NCBI GenBank assembly: GCA_019423835.1
Contig: JAHZAR010000012.1
Location: 1-22,429 of the forward strand
DNA from: Clostridiales bacterium
GTDB taxonomy: Bacteria > Bacillota > Clostridia > Lachnospirales > Lachnospiraceae
Reading direction: 5' to 3'
Length of the DNA: 22,429 bases
A program made the position numbers and the translations under genes. Of the stretch, positions 1-8,179 are shown one piece after another (within the stretch, counting starts at the first letter, position 1; every line of letters starts with the position of its first letter). The notes under the pieces are model-generated. The model ran no database searches. It saw nothing but the letters and a program-made list of their open reading frames with translations, and was not told the origin of the DNA.

Positions 1-1019
1 ACCTGTTTTTTAAGACCATGAAGGAGGAGGGCAGGAGCTTTCGCACCCTCTCTCCGGAGGACAGGAAGGAGCTTGTGGGACGCTGTGTCTCGGCGGTGAC
101 AGCGGAGTATGGGAATACGGTGGTGTCGGCATCCTCCAGAAATGAATATCTGGGGCGCCGTGTAGAGCGGATTACAGACAGAACGGTGTGGGCCCTCACA
201 GAACAGCTCAAGAAGGGGGATTTCGAGCCAGCCGGCTTTGAGCTTACCTTTACACCGGCAGACAATCTGAAGGCCATGAAGATTCCTGTCTCCAGGACAG
301 AGGCCGTTCACCTTCAGGGGCGCATTGACCGGATGGATTTGTGTGAGGATGAGGACAAAATCTATGTAAAGATTATTGACTACAAGACGGGGCAGACGAA
401 ATTTGAGCTGACAGAGCTGTTCTACGGGCTTCAGATGCAGCTGGTAGTATATCTGGATGCGGCCATGGAGAAGGAGCAGAGAAAGCATCCGGACAAGCAG
501 ATCGTGCCGGCGGGAATTTTCTACTACAATATCGCGGATCCCATGGTGGAAAAGACAGAGGGCATGGATGAGGAGGAGACCCGGGAGGAAATCCTGAGGG
601 CCCTCAGGATGAACGGACTTGTAAACAGTGATTTAGAGGCCATCTCCCATCTGGACAGAGAGATAGAGACCCAGTCTGACGTGATCCCGGTGGCTTTCAA
701 GGCAGGGATCATTCAGGAGGCCAGATCCTCGGCAGCCAGCGAAAGGCGTTTCGCGGCCCTGACCGGGTTTATCAACCGGAAAATCCAGTCGATGGGACGG
801 GAGATTCTGGACGGAAGGATCACGGTGGATCCCTACAAGCGGGGAGACCGCACCGCCTGCGATTACTGTCCTTATCACGGAATCTGCGGCTTTGATCTGA
901 AGACAGAGGGCTACTCCTTCCGCCGTTTCAAGGCAATGAAGCCGGAGGCGGTCTGGGAGGAGATTGAGGCGGAGGAAGAGGAAGACAGAAACGGAGGCAG
1001 TGCAGAGTCATGGGAGTAA
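1..1019 (+). CDS. addB: AddB, ATP-dependent helicase/deoxyribonuclease subunit B (3' part, partial at window start)
   Basis: The frame is open from base 3, so the gene begins upstream and only about 339 C-terminal residues are visible out of a protein normally near 1150. AddB is the second nuclease subunit of the AddAB (RexAB-type) enzyme that resects double-strand breaks for RecA loading. Visible hallmarks are the RecB-family nuclease core (GRIDRMD, then IIDYKTG, then GLQMQLVVY at about residues 101-145 counted from the ATG at base 18) and the three distal cysteines of the AddB iron-sulfur cluster, C-x2-C-x5-C, encoded at 858, 867 and 885. The fourth cysteine of the family lies far upstream and is outside the window. 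The stop codon overlaps the addA start by 10 bases, so the two are translationally coupled. Identification is firm. Confidence 0.95.
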   Translation, partial: LFFKTMKEEGRSFRTLSPEDRKELVGRCVSAVTAEYGNTVVSASSRNEYLGRRVERITDRTVWALTEQLKKGDFEPAGFELTFTPADNLKAMKIPVSRTEAVHLQGRIDRMDLCEDEDKIYVKIIDYKTGQTKFELTELFYGLQMQLVVYLDAAMEKEQRKHPDKQIVPAGIFYYNIADPMVEKTEGMDEEETREEILRALRMNGLVNSDLEAISHLDREIETQSDVIPVAFKAGIIQEARSSAASERRFAALTGFINRKIQSMGREILDGRITVDPYKRGDRTACDYCPYHGICGFDLKTEGYSFRRFKAMKPEAVWEEIEAEEEEDRNGGSAESWE

Positions 1020-4000
1020 ACTGGACAAAGGAGCAGAGGCAGGTAATTGAGAGCAGGGACAGGAATCTCCTGGTCTCAGCTGCTGCCGGGAGCGGAAAGA
1101 CCGCGGTTCTGGTGGAGCGAATTATCCGGATGATCACGGACGGGGAGAGGCCAGGGGACATTGAGAGGCTGCTGGTGATGACATTTACCAAGGCGGCGGC
1201 CTCGGAGATGCGCGAGAGGATCCACGACGCCATCGAGAAGAAGCTGGAAGAAGATCCGGGCAATGAGCATCTGCAGCAGCAGGCGATTATGGTGCAGTAT
1301 GCCCAGATCACCACGATTGACAGCTTCTGCCTCCATATTTTGAGGGAGCATTTTGACAGCCTGGATATTGACCCTGCGTTCCGTGTGGGAGATGAGGGCG
1401 AGATGCTTCTGCTGCGTGGGGAGGTAATGGAAGAGCTTTTGGAGGACTGGTATGGGAGACGTGATCCGGCCTTTGAAAATTTCGTGGAAACCTATGCGTC
1501 TGGAAAGGCAGACGGAGGGATAGACGATTACATCTGCCAGGTTTACAGCTTTTCCCAGAGCAATCCCTGGCCGAAGGAGTGGATAGACGAGTGCAGGAGA
1601 GAGCTGTCGGATACCTCCGTGGAGGCTCTCGACAGAACCGGGTGGATGCAGTTTTTGCTGGCAGATGTGAGGATGCAGGCATCTGAGTGGGCGGAGCAGC
1701 TTCGGGAGGCTGCCAGGCTCTGCTCAGAGGAGGACGGGCCAGGGGTCTATCTCCCCATGATTCTCTCCGATCTGTCAAACGCCGAAAAGCTTCGGGAGGT
1801 CTCTGGGTACGACAGCTTTGTGCAGGCGGCGTCAGGCTTTGAATTTCCGAAGCTGGCTGCCGTCCGGGGGAAACATTCACCGGTGAACCAGGACAAGAAG
1901 GAGAAGGTGTCTGAGTGCAGAAAGCGGATCAAGAAGGCTGTGGAGAAGATGAAGGGGCAGTTCCTGTTTGCCTCCGAGGAGGAAATCCTTGCGGATCTGG
2001 CAGGCAGCAGCGAGTCGGTTCTCATGCTCCTCACACTGGCGGAGGACTTTGCCGGACGGTTTGAGGCGAAGAAGAGGGAGAGAAACCTGGTGGACTTTAA
2101 CGATCTGGAGCATCTGGCCCTTCAGGTGCTGTACCGGGAAGCAGAGGAGGGGGGAGGACACAGGCCCAGCGAAGCGGCCGATCTTCTGGCCGGGCAGTTT
2201 GACGAGATTCTGGTGGATGAGTATCAGGACAGTAATCTGGTACAGGAGGCTCTTATCAGGGCAGTGTCCAGGGAACGGTTCGGAACGCCCAATGTGTTTA
2301 TGGTGGGAGATGTAAAGCAGAGTATTTACAAATTCCGCCTGGCCAGACCCGAGCTGTTCCTGGAAAAGTATCATTCCTACACAAAGGAAGACAGTCTTTA
2401 TCAGAAAATTGAGCTTCACCAGAATTTCAGAAGCCGCAGGCAGGTACTGGAGAGCACCAACGACGTATTTTACCGGATTATGACGGAGAATCTGGGATCC
2501 ATCTCCTACACAGAGGAGACGGCCCTTCACCCGGGAGCCTCCTTTGAGCCCCTGCCGCAGGAGAGGCGCCGGGAAGGGGCGGAGTTTTCTGAGGCTGAGG
2601 CCGGGCAGACTGCAGGGGAAGGCGAAGAGGACACAGATGTACTGGAGCAGAGAGATCCGTTTTCCACGGAGCTCCTCCTCATTAACACAAAGGACAGTGT
2701 GCTGGAGGAGCTGGACGATGACATCTCCGACTACACAAGGCAGGAGCTGGAGGCCAGGATGATCGGAAAGCGGATCAGAGAGCTGACCGATCCGGAGAGC
2801 GGATGCCCCGTCTGGGACAGGGAACTTGGGCGCTACAGGAAGGCAGAGTACAGAGATATTGTCATCCTTCTGCGCAGCGTCTCAGGGTGGGCGGAGAGCT
2901 TTGTGGAGACTCTGGCACACCAGGGCATTCCGGCCTTTGCCGAGTCAAAGACAGGCTATTTTACCACCATTGAGGTGGAGACTATGCTGAATTTTCTGGC
3001 AGTGCTGGACAACCCCATGCAGGATATTCCCCTTACCGCCGTTTTAAAGGCCCCGTTTTTCGGGCTGACGGATCGGGAGCTGGCAGAGATCGCGGCCAGA
3101 TTTAAACATTCTGCGGACCGGGGACAGGATCGGGGAATGTACGGGGCTGTCTGCCTGTATCTGAGAGAGAGCGGACAGGCAGAAGAGAAGATGCATCCCT
3201 ATGCAGAAGGAGAGCGGGCAGAAGGAGAGCGGGAACCGGAAATCCTGGAAAAGCTGGCCTGTTTTTTCCGGGTGACGGAGCAGCTGAGGAGAGAGGCCGT
3301 TTATCTGCCCATCCATGAGCTGATTTACCGGATCTTTGATGTGAACGGTTATTATGACTATGTATCCGCCATGCCTGCAGGGGAGACCCGCAGAGCCAAT
3401 CTGGACATGCTTGTGGAGAAGGCGGCAGCCTATGAGGCTACAAGCTACAGAGGAGTGTTCCATTTTATCAAATATATTGAAAAGCTGAAAAAGTACAATA
3501 CAGACTTCGGCGAGGCCTCCACTGCAGCAGAGGGCGGCAATACGGTGCGGATTATGAGTATTCACAAGAGCAAGGGACTGGAATTTCCCATTGTCTTTGT
3601 ATCTGCTATGGGAAAGCAGTTTAACAGGCAGGATACCAGAGGAAAGATTCTGATCGATTCCCGGTTTGGAATCGGGACGGACTATCTGAATGCTGAGACA
3701 AGGCTTAAGGCTCCCACCCTCAAGAAAAATGTGCTGAAGCGCAGGATGGATCTGGAAAATATGGGGGAGGAGCTGCGGGTCCTCTATGTGGCCATGACGA
3801 GGGCCAAGGAGAAACTCATCCTGACAGCCTCTGACCGGAATCTGGAAGCAAAGCTGGAAAAATGGAAAGAGCTTCTGGACACAGGGGAAAGAGGGCTTGC
3901 CTTTACCCTCCTGTCCCTGGCTGGCTCTTACCTGGACTGGGTGCTGATGGCCATGGAGGGGGGCGTCTGCCGGATTTGGATGCGCGAAGTGATGGCGAAG

Positions 4001-4765
4001 GAGCTTTTAAGTGAAGAGATCGGGGAGCAGGTGAAGAGAAAGGTGACCAGGGATATGCTCCTGTGGCCGGCCGGGGAGGAGTCCCCTGCCTCTCAGATAT
4101 TCGGGCTGATGGGAGATGAGGAGTACAGAAAGAGGCTGGACGAGTCCTTCGCCTTTCAGTACCCCTGGGAGGATGAGCTGCGGCTGAACACAAAAATGTC
4201 TGTGTCCGACATTAAAAAAGAGGGAGAGGAGGAGCTGTTGGAAGAGAGCGTATTCCTCCCGACGATTCCATCCTTCCTGTCCGGTGAGGAGAAGGAGGAT
4301 CAGGGGGCGAGACGGGGAACTGCCTACCACAGGGCTATGGAGCTTCTTTCCTTTCATGAGATCAGGAAAAAGTCTGACATAAAAAAGCAGCTTGACAGGC
4401 TTGTGGAAGAGGGGAAAATGACTGCTGATTCCAGGGAGCTGGTAAGAGAGTCTGTCATCTGGCCATTTTTCAGCTCAGACCTTGGAAAGCGGATGGCGGC
4501 CGCCCAGAGAGAGGGAAGGCTGAAAAAGGAGAGCCAGTTTGTCATCGGCATTCCGGCCAGAGAGATGGGAGATTTCAACTCCGATGAGCTGGTGCTGGTT
4601 CAGGGAATTATCGACGCCTTTTTCGAGGAGGACGGAGAGCTGGTGCTGGTGGACTACAAGACGGACTATGTGGAAAAGGAAGAGACACTGAGGGAACGGT
4701 ATGGGATCCAGCTTGACTATTACAGGCGGGCACTGATGCATATGGAGAAAAAGAGGGTGAAGTAG
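1010..4765 (+). CDS. addA: AddA, ATP-dependent helicase/nuclease subunit A, C-terminally cut short by TAG
   Basis: AddA is the UvrD/Rep-type helicase plus RecB-type nuclease partner of AddB. The Walker A motif (AAGSGKT, K30) opens the helicase part; the Walker B region reads VDEYQDSN near residue 402; later helicase motifs include QNFRSR and LYVAMTRAKEKL. The C-terminal nuclease core (QGIIDAFFE...LVDYKTD) has D1215 and K1217. The ATG overlaps the end of addB. A low-complexity acidic insertion lies around 2575-2660. The frame stops at TAG (4763-4765) just after KKRVK, where clostridial AddA proteins normally continue with a short strand of the type EKxIYSFxLGxxIxL. That strand is encoded in the same frame just after the stop (see the next entry). 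The protein is therefore about 14 residues short but keeps all visible catalytic motifs. Confidence 0.96.
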   Translation: MGVNWTKEQRQVIESRDRNLLVSAAAGSGKTAVLVERIIRMITDGERPGDIERLLVMTFTKAAASEMRERIHDAIEKKLEEDPGNEHLQQQAIMVQYAQITTIDSFCLHILREHFDSLDIDPAFRVGDEGEMLLLRGEVMEELLEDWYGRRDPAFENFVETYASGKADGGIDDYICQVYSFSQSNPWPKEWIDECRRELSDTSVEALDRTGWMQFLLADVRMQASEWAEQLREAARLCSEEDGPGVYLPMILSDLSNAEKLREVSGYDSFVQAASGFEFPKLAAVRGKHSPVNQDKKEKVSECRKRIKKAVEKMKGQFLFASEEEILADLAGSSESVLMLLTLAEDFAGRFEAKKRERNLVDFNDLEHLALQVLYREAEEGGGHRPSEAADLLAGQFDEILVDEYQDSNLVQEALIRAVSRERFGTPNVFMVGDVKQSIYKFRLARPELFLEKYHSYTKEDSLYQKIELHQNFRSRRQVLESTNDVFYRIMTENLGSISYTEETALHPGASFEPLPQERRREGAEFSEAEAGQTAGEGEEDTDVLEQRDPFSTELLLINTKDSVLEELDDDISDYTRQELEARMIGKRIRELTDPESGCPVWDRELGRYRKAEYRDIVILLRSVSGWAESFVETLAHQGIPAFAESKTGYFTTIEVETMLNFLAVLDNPMQDIPLTAVLKAPFFGLTDRELAEIAARFKHSADRGQDRGMYGAVCLYLRESGQAEEKMHPYAEGERAEGEREPEILEKLACFFRVTEQLRREAVYLPIHELIYRIFDVNGYYDYVSAMPAGETRRANLDMLVEKAAAYEATSYRGVFHFIKYIEKLKKYNTDFGEASTAAEGGNTVRIMSIHKSKGLEFPIVFVSAMGKQFNRQDTRGKILIDSRFGIGTDYLNAETRLKAPTLKKNVLKRRMDLENMGEELRVLYVAMTRAKEKLILTASDRNLEAKLEKWKELLDTGERGLAFTLLSLAGSYLDWVLMAMEGGVCRIWMREVMAKELLSEEIGEQVKRKVTRDMLLWPAGEESPASQIFGLMGDEEYRKRLDESFAFQYPWEDELRLNTKMSVSDIKKEGEEELLEESVFLPTIPSFLSGEEKEDQGARRGTAYHRAMELLSFHEIRKKSDIKKQLDRLVEEGKMTADSRELVRESVIWPFFSSDLGKRMAAAQREGRLKKESQFVIGIPAREMGDFNSDELVLVQGIIDAFFEEDGELVLVDYKTDYVEKEETLRERYGIQLDYYRRALMHMEKKRVK

Positions 4766-4807
4766 ACGGTAATTTATTCCTTCCGCCTCGGGGAGGTGAG
4801 GCTGTAG
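4763..4807 (+). other. In-frame remnant of the AddA C-terminus behind an internal TAG
   Basis: Reading on in the addA frame after TAG gives TVIYSFRLGEVRL and then a second TAG at 4805-4807. From memory of the family, this matches the final strand of AddA (VKEK-IYSF-LG). The position occupied by TAG is usually Glu, so a single G-to-T change (GAG to TAG) would explain it. TAG ends at least four other genes here (agcS, the histidine kinase, the ThyX-like gene, folA), so general recoding is unlikely. A nonsense mutation, a base-call error, or natural readthrough remain possible. The rest of the gap to cbiO (4808-4864) holds only short imperfect inverted repeats and no clear terminator. Confidence 0.75.
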
Positions 4808-4864
4808 CCTGACCGCAGCCGGTTCCTAACCAGTCCACAGCCAGGTTACGGCCAGAGGTCTCCT

Positions 4865-5782
4865 TCAGGCCAGATAGCTTTCCAGCTCATCTAAATTTCT
4901 GGGGATGGGAAGAGAGGGGGCCAGGATCCCCCTGCGGCACAGGGAGTCAAACAGGCGCAGGGCGGCCGGAACAGAGAGATTTGCCTGGGAAAGAAGCTCC
5001 CTGTCGGTAAAAATTTCTTCCGGCGTCCCCTGCCGCAGGACGCAGCCATCCTTTAGCACCACGGCCTCATCGGCCCAGGCCAGGGCGAAATCCACGTCAT
5101 GGGTGGCCATCATGACGGTGATTCCCTTATCGGTCATCCGCTCAACGGCATCATAGACCAGCTCCGTATGCCTGGGATCCAGGGCGGAGGCCGGCTCATC
5201 CAGAATGACCAGCTCCGGCTCCATCACGAGAATATCGGCAATGGAAACCAGCTTTTTCTGCCCCCCTGACAGGGTGTGGACGGGACGGCTTTTCAGGGCG
5301 GTCAGTTCCATTTCGTCCAGAATCCGCTCCACGGCCTGCCGTGCTTTCTCCTCAGGAAATCCCAGGTTCATGACTCCGAAGGAGATCTCCTGGTAAACGC
5401 TGGAGGAAAAGAGCTGGCTGTCTGGATCCTGAAACACGATTCCCACCTTCCGGCGGAGGGCTAAGAGCTCCTTTCTGGAATATTCCACCGGTTTTCCGTC
5501 AAAAGACAGGGTGCCGGATGTGGGGCGGCGGATGCCGTTGCAGCAGAGAAAAAAAGTCGACTTTCCGGAGCCGTTGGCCCCCAGAAAGGCTGTTTTGCTG
5601 CCGCGCCTGATTTTCAGAGAGAGATCCCTCAGAGAACAGCTGCGCCCCTGATCGTAGGAGAAAAACAGGTGCTCTGCCTGAAGGATCACCTCACTTTCCG
5701 GACGGACGGATCTTGCGGATGCTTCGGTCTCCTTATTTGTCCTGCCCTGGCAGCAGGTTCTGGTCAGTTCTGTTTGCTTCAT
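4865..5782 (-). CDS. cbiO: CbiO, ATPase of the cobalt ECF transporter
   Basis: This is the energy-coupling ATPase of the CbiMNQO cobalt importer, acting on the cytoplasmic face with CbiQ. It has the full ABC set: Walker A GANGSGKST (about residues 68-76), Q-loop FQDPDSQLF (a form typical of ECF ATPases), signature LSGGQ, Walker B LVILDEP and H-loop ATHD. I chose the ATG at 5782 because an AAAGGAGA site precedes it by about five bases. An upstream in-frame GTG at 5845 lies inside cbiQ and lacks a site. Even so, about 30 residues (MKQTELTR...) precede the usual ABC start (VILQAEHLFFSY), an extension with no visible fold. The 47-base gap to cbiQ contains a tandem GTCACTC repeat. It is the last gene of the operon; no clear terminator follows. 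Confidence 0.95.
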   Translation of the reverse strand: MKQTELTRTCCQGRTNKETEASARSVRPESEVILQAEHLFFSYDQGRSCSLRDLSLKIRRGSKTAFLGANGSGKSTFFLCCNGIRRPTSGTLSFDGKPVEYSRKELLALRRKVGIVFQDPDSQLFSSSVYQEISFGVMNLGFPEEKARQAVERILDEMELTALKSRPVHTLSGGQKKLVSIADILVMEPELVILDEPASALDPRHTELVYDAVERMTDKGITVMMATHDVDFALAWADEAVVLKDGCVLRQGTPEEIFTDRELLSQANLSVPAALRLFDSLCRRGILAPSLPIPRNLDELESYLA

Positions 5783-5829
5783 GGCGGTCTCCTTTACTGG
5801 ATGGTGAATGATGAGTGACGAGTGACGAA

Positions 5830-6597
5830 TCAGGAAGCCAGCCACAGAATCAGACAGGCCGAGGCTTCAAAGGCGGTTATCAGAACCAGATGGGATGGAT
5901 TTGGCGGCAGGGACTCGCTCAGAACAGAAAAATCCCCGTCATAGCATCTGGCCTCCATGGCGTCATACAGAATGCCGGAACGGCGGACAGACTGGATGAA
6001 CAGACAGGAGACGAGGGAGGCAAAGGAAGAGAGGGAGGTACGGAAGTCGCGGTTCCCCAGCCTGGAATGCTGGGCCACGGAGATCTTTCCGGCGCAGTCC
6101 AGGAGCAGAAAGATAAACCGGTAAATCAGCATCATCAGCTCGACAATAAGCCCCGGAAGATGCAGCCTTTTCAGAAACAGGAGAAGCTCTGAAAGCGGCG
6201 TGGAGAGAGCCAGAAAATAGAGGCAGGATACACCTGCCAGGGCAGTGGCAGCCATGCGCGCAGCGGCAGAGAGAGTCTCCCTGCCGGCTGTCAGATACAG
6301 TCTTCCCACCGGCAGGGAAAAAAGCTCTAAGGGAGTCTCCCGCAGAGAAAGCCCTAAAATCAGGGAGTTCATTACCAGGAAGCTGAGGGGAATCAGAAAA
6401 AGGCGCAGGTAGGAGACGGGGGAGAGCCCCCCGGCCAGGACAGTGAGAGCTGTCATGACCAGGATGACATAGAGATTCAGCCAGGCGGAACGCCCTGCCA
6501 CACAGAGACAAAGGGTGAGAATGGAGCAGGCGAATTTTTCACCTGTGTTGATATAGCGAAGCCGTGACTGGTAGCTGAAGCTGTCAATGAAAAGCAT
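5830..6597 (-). CDS. cbiQ: CbiQ, transmembrane (T) component of the cobalt ECF transporter
   Basis: CbiQ is the membrane scaffold that links the CbiO ATPase to the substrate-capture proteins CbiM and CbiN. The 255-residue length fits the family. It starts MLFIDSFSYQSRLRYINTGEKF, the amphipathic lead-in typical of CbiQ, followed by several hydrophobic helices. The C-terminal half has the coupling region with SVAQHSRLGNRDFRTSLSSF and then RSGILYDAMEARCYDG, which corresponds to the conserved Ala-Arg-Gly-type coupling segment (here EARCYDG). The ATG follows the cbiN stop directly with no gap, so translation is coupled; GAGGAAGGA at the end of cbiN serves as ribosome site. The start and the order M-N-Q-O are both standard. 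Confidence 0.94.
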   Translation of the reverse strand: MLFIDSFSYQSRLRYINTGEKFACSILTLCLCVAGRSAWLNLYVILVMTALTVLAGGLSPVSYLRLFLIPLSFLVMNSLILGLSLRETPLELFSLPVGRLYLTAGRETLSAAARMAATALAGVSCLYFLALSTPLSELLLFLKRLHLPGLIVELMMLIYRFIFLLLDCAGKISVAQHSRLGNRDFRTSLSSFASLVSCLFIQSVRRSGILYDAMEARCYDGDFSVLSESLPPNPSHLVLITAFEASACLILWLAS

Positions 6598-7023
6598 TTA
6601 TCCTTCCTCTCTTCCTGTCTGGCAGCGATCCGAATCCTCAGAGGATCCGCACTGTCTCATCCACTTTTTCCTCTCCACAAAGCGGCCCATGCAAAAGGCA
6701 ATCACGCCCACCCCGATTCCTGTCTGAAGGCAGAACAGCATGCTTTCCACCTCCCCTGGAAGCTCTCCTCCCAGCAGTGTTTCCAGGACAGGGGAGGCCC
6801 ACGGCTCGTAGCCTGGATCCGTCGTCTCAATCAGCTGGTTGCCGCGGTCATCGGAACCGCCAAATTCGGCGTCTTTTAACAGAAACAGAGGGGCAAATGC
6901 GATCAGCACGGCTCCGATCAGGAGGGCCGCCACGAGGGCCCGGCTGCTTTTCCCTGCCGTTTTAGGGCCGGATCCGGCTTTCCCTTCTCTTTTTTCCAGT
7001 GTGAAATGATCTTCTCTTTCCAT
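6598..7023 (-). CDS. cbiN: CbiN, small auxiliary membrane protein of the cobalt transporter
   Basis: CbiN assists loading of Co2+ into CbiM. It has two transmembrane segments (about residues 29-49 and 97-113) flanking an extracytoplasmic loop. That loop carries the family hallmarks: EFGGSDDRGNQLI, then DPGYEPWASPVLE, then LPGEVESMLFCLQTGIGVGVI. At 141 residues it is longer than the usual 95-110: it has a charged 28-residue N-terminal extension rich in Lys and Glu and a hydrophilic tail (about 25 residues) with Cys and Asp. The start is supported by AGGAGGG nine bases upstream; the ATG shares one base with the cbiM TAA. The N-terminal extension may therefore be genuine rather than a wrong start. 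Confidence 0.92.
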   Translation of the reverse strand: MEREDHFTLEKREGKAGSGPKTAGKSSRALVAALLIGAVLIAFAPLFLLKDAEFGGSDDRGNQLIETTDPGYEPWASPVLETLLGGELPGEVESMLFCLQTGIGVGVIAFCMGRFVERKKWMRQCGSSEDSDRCQTGREEG

Positions 7024-7772
7024 TATTCAGCTCCCTCCTTTAAAAATCCTACAGCAGCCAGCTCCGGACGGGCATATGATTCCAGCCCGATGACAATGGC
7101 AACGGTCAGAAGTCCTTCTACCACGGCCAGGGGAATCTGAGTTCCCGCGAAGATAACCAGATTTTCTCTGAGGGCGATGGAGAAGGAGGTGGCTGAGTTA
7201 TGAGCCAGGGCAAGCTGGAAGGCAGTCACGCAGTAGGTGAGGAGATCTCCCAGAAATGCGGCTGCAAATAGGGAGACTTTTCTGTTCACCCGGCAGCTAT
7301 TAAGGATCCGGTAGAGCAGCCAGGAGACAAAGGGGCCTGCGATAGCCATGGAAAAGGTATTGGCCCCCAGGGTGGTCAGGCCGCCGTGAGCCAGAAGGAT
7401 CGCCTGAAAAATCAGCACCAGAATCCCCAGAACAGACACGGCGGACGGTCCGAACAGGATCGCTCCCAGTCCCGTTCCTGTCATATGGGAGCAGCTTCCG
7501 CTGACAGAAGGGATTTTCAGGGAGGAGATCACGAAGATAAAGGCCCCTGACATAGCCAGCAGAGTGGCGCGGCGGTTTTCCCGGACCGTCTTTCTGATGG
7601 AAAAAAAGCCTGCCAGAAGAAAGGGCAGACAGATCAGTCCCCAGGCCACGCAGAACCTGGCTGGAAGAGCGCCCTCCATGATGTGCATGGCATAGGCCGG
7701 GAAGGGAATGGCAAGGGCTGCGGCAGGCAGAGCTGCCAGAAGGATTTGTGTTTTTCTCGTTTTCGTCATCAT
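7023..7772 (-). CDS. cbiM: CbiM, substrate-binding (S) component of the cobalt transporter
   Basis: CbiM binds Co2+ at its extracytoplasmic N-terminus. The protein begins with a cleavable signal peptide ending AYA (about residue 28), directly followed by MHIMEG. In this family the mature amino-terminal Met and second-position His form the metal site, and the expected cleavage here would expose exactly that Met-His. Several hydrophobic helices follow, and the motif SCSHMTGTGLGAILFGP with its own His is a family signature. Two ATGs are adjacent (7772 and 7769). The AAAGGAG site is three bases from the first and six from the second, so the second is the likelier start; the products differ by one Met. 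It is the first gene of cbiMNQO, directly behind a cobalamin riboswitch. Confidence 0.95.
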   Translation of the reverse strand: MMTKTRKTQILLAALPAAALAIPFPAYAMHIMEGALPARFCVAWGLICLPFLLAGFFSIRKTVRENRRATLLAMSGAFIFVISSLKIPSVSGSCSHMTGTGLGAILFGPSAVSVLGILVLIFQAILLAHGGLTTLGANTFSMAIAGPFVSWLLYRILNSCRVNRKVSLFAAAFLGDLLTYCVTAFQLALAHNSATSFSIALRENLVIFAGTQIPLAVVEGLLTVAIVIGLESYARPELAAVGFLKEGAE

Positions 7773-7857
7773 AAACTCCTTTCATTCGCTGTGCGCACCC
7801 ATCTGCACCAATGGCCTGCAGTGTTCCTGTCTCAGGATTTGGTACTTCCAGGACACG

Positions 7858-7898
7858 CAAAAAAGCGCTTCATCACAGAAAGCTTTGTGAAGAGCGCC
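7858..7898 (-). terminator. Intrinsic terminator of the cobalamin riboswitch expression platform
   Basis: On the minus strand a hairpin with outer stem GCGCT/AGCGC and inner stem TCACA/TGTGA is followed directly by six T (plus-strand A at 7859-7864). It lies between the aptamer and cbiM, so ligand binding is expected to give premature termination. The loop contains AAAGCTTT. The same 12-mer, CAGAAAGCTTTG, occurs again at 7941-7952 just after the aptamer. Because AAAGCTTT is self-complementary, the two copies could pair and oppose the terminator. A separate 6-bp hairpin (GACGGC/GCCGTC, 7899-7919) stands between them. Confidence 0.82.
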
Positions 7899-7961
7899 GA
7901 CGGCTGGGTAAAGGCCGTCTGGCAGAGCCTCTGTCCTTCGCAGAAAGCTTTGCCGGTTTCC

Positions 7962-8133
7962 TATGGCGGGCAGGTCTTCTGACTCAAGTGTCCTCATTGT
8001 CCCCGGCCTTCCCAGGCAGAGCCCAGTGACACGTTGTGGGGGCAACTCTTCTTTCACAGCGGCGTGACCGTGGAGGATTTTCACCTCACTTCTCTATTCT
8101 TCTGCGGAATGAAAACGCAGACACCTCGCCATA
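7962..8133 (-). promoter_or_regulatory. Cobalamin (adenosylcobalamin-type) riboswitch aptamer
   Basis: On the minus strand the closing stem P1 is TATGGCG (8133-8127) with CGCCATA (7968-7962). Conserved blocks follow in order: GAGGTGAAAATCC, then CGCCGCTGTGA, then GTCACTGGG...GGGAAGGCC, then AATGAGGACAC...AGTCAGAAGACCTGCC, which is the B12 box (about 7985-7970). All the core elements of the class are present. It sits in the 5' leader of cbiM, so high cobalamin should reduce cobalt import, as in many other bacteria. The leader spans most of the gap 7773-8147, which holds no gene. Confidence 0.95.
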
Positions 8134-8147
8134 TTCAATTCAGATGT

Positions 8148-8176
8148 ATTATAGGAAAGAACAATAAAAAAGTCAA
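8148..8176 (-). promoter_or_regulatory. Sigma-A promoter of cbiMNQO
   Basis: Minus strand: TTGACT (8176-8171), a 17-base spacer, then TATAAT (8153-8148). This is near consensus. Transcription would begin around 8141, just before the riboswitch closing stem. The -35 box lies only four bases beyond the lysR stop codon and no terminator separates them, so lysR read-through transcripts would also pass through the riboswitch. Confidence 0.88.
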
Positions 8177-8179
8177 CGG

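Noticed and set aside
4763..4765. Genome-wide TAG recoding
   Set aside because: TAG ends agcS, the histidine kinase, the ThyX-like gene and folA at normal protein lengths, so it is used as an ordinary stop.
5813..5829. Tandem GAGTGAC repeat between cbiQ and cbiO as a slippage switch
   Set aside because: Only about two and a half units, located outside both preferred coding regions, so length changes would not shift a frame.
5783..5845. Upstream GTG start of cbiO inside the cbiQ end
   Set aside because: No ribosome site there, the extra residues derive from a tandem repeat, and the ATG at 5782 has AAAGGAGA.
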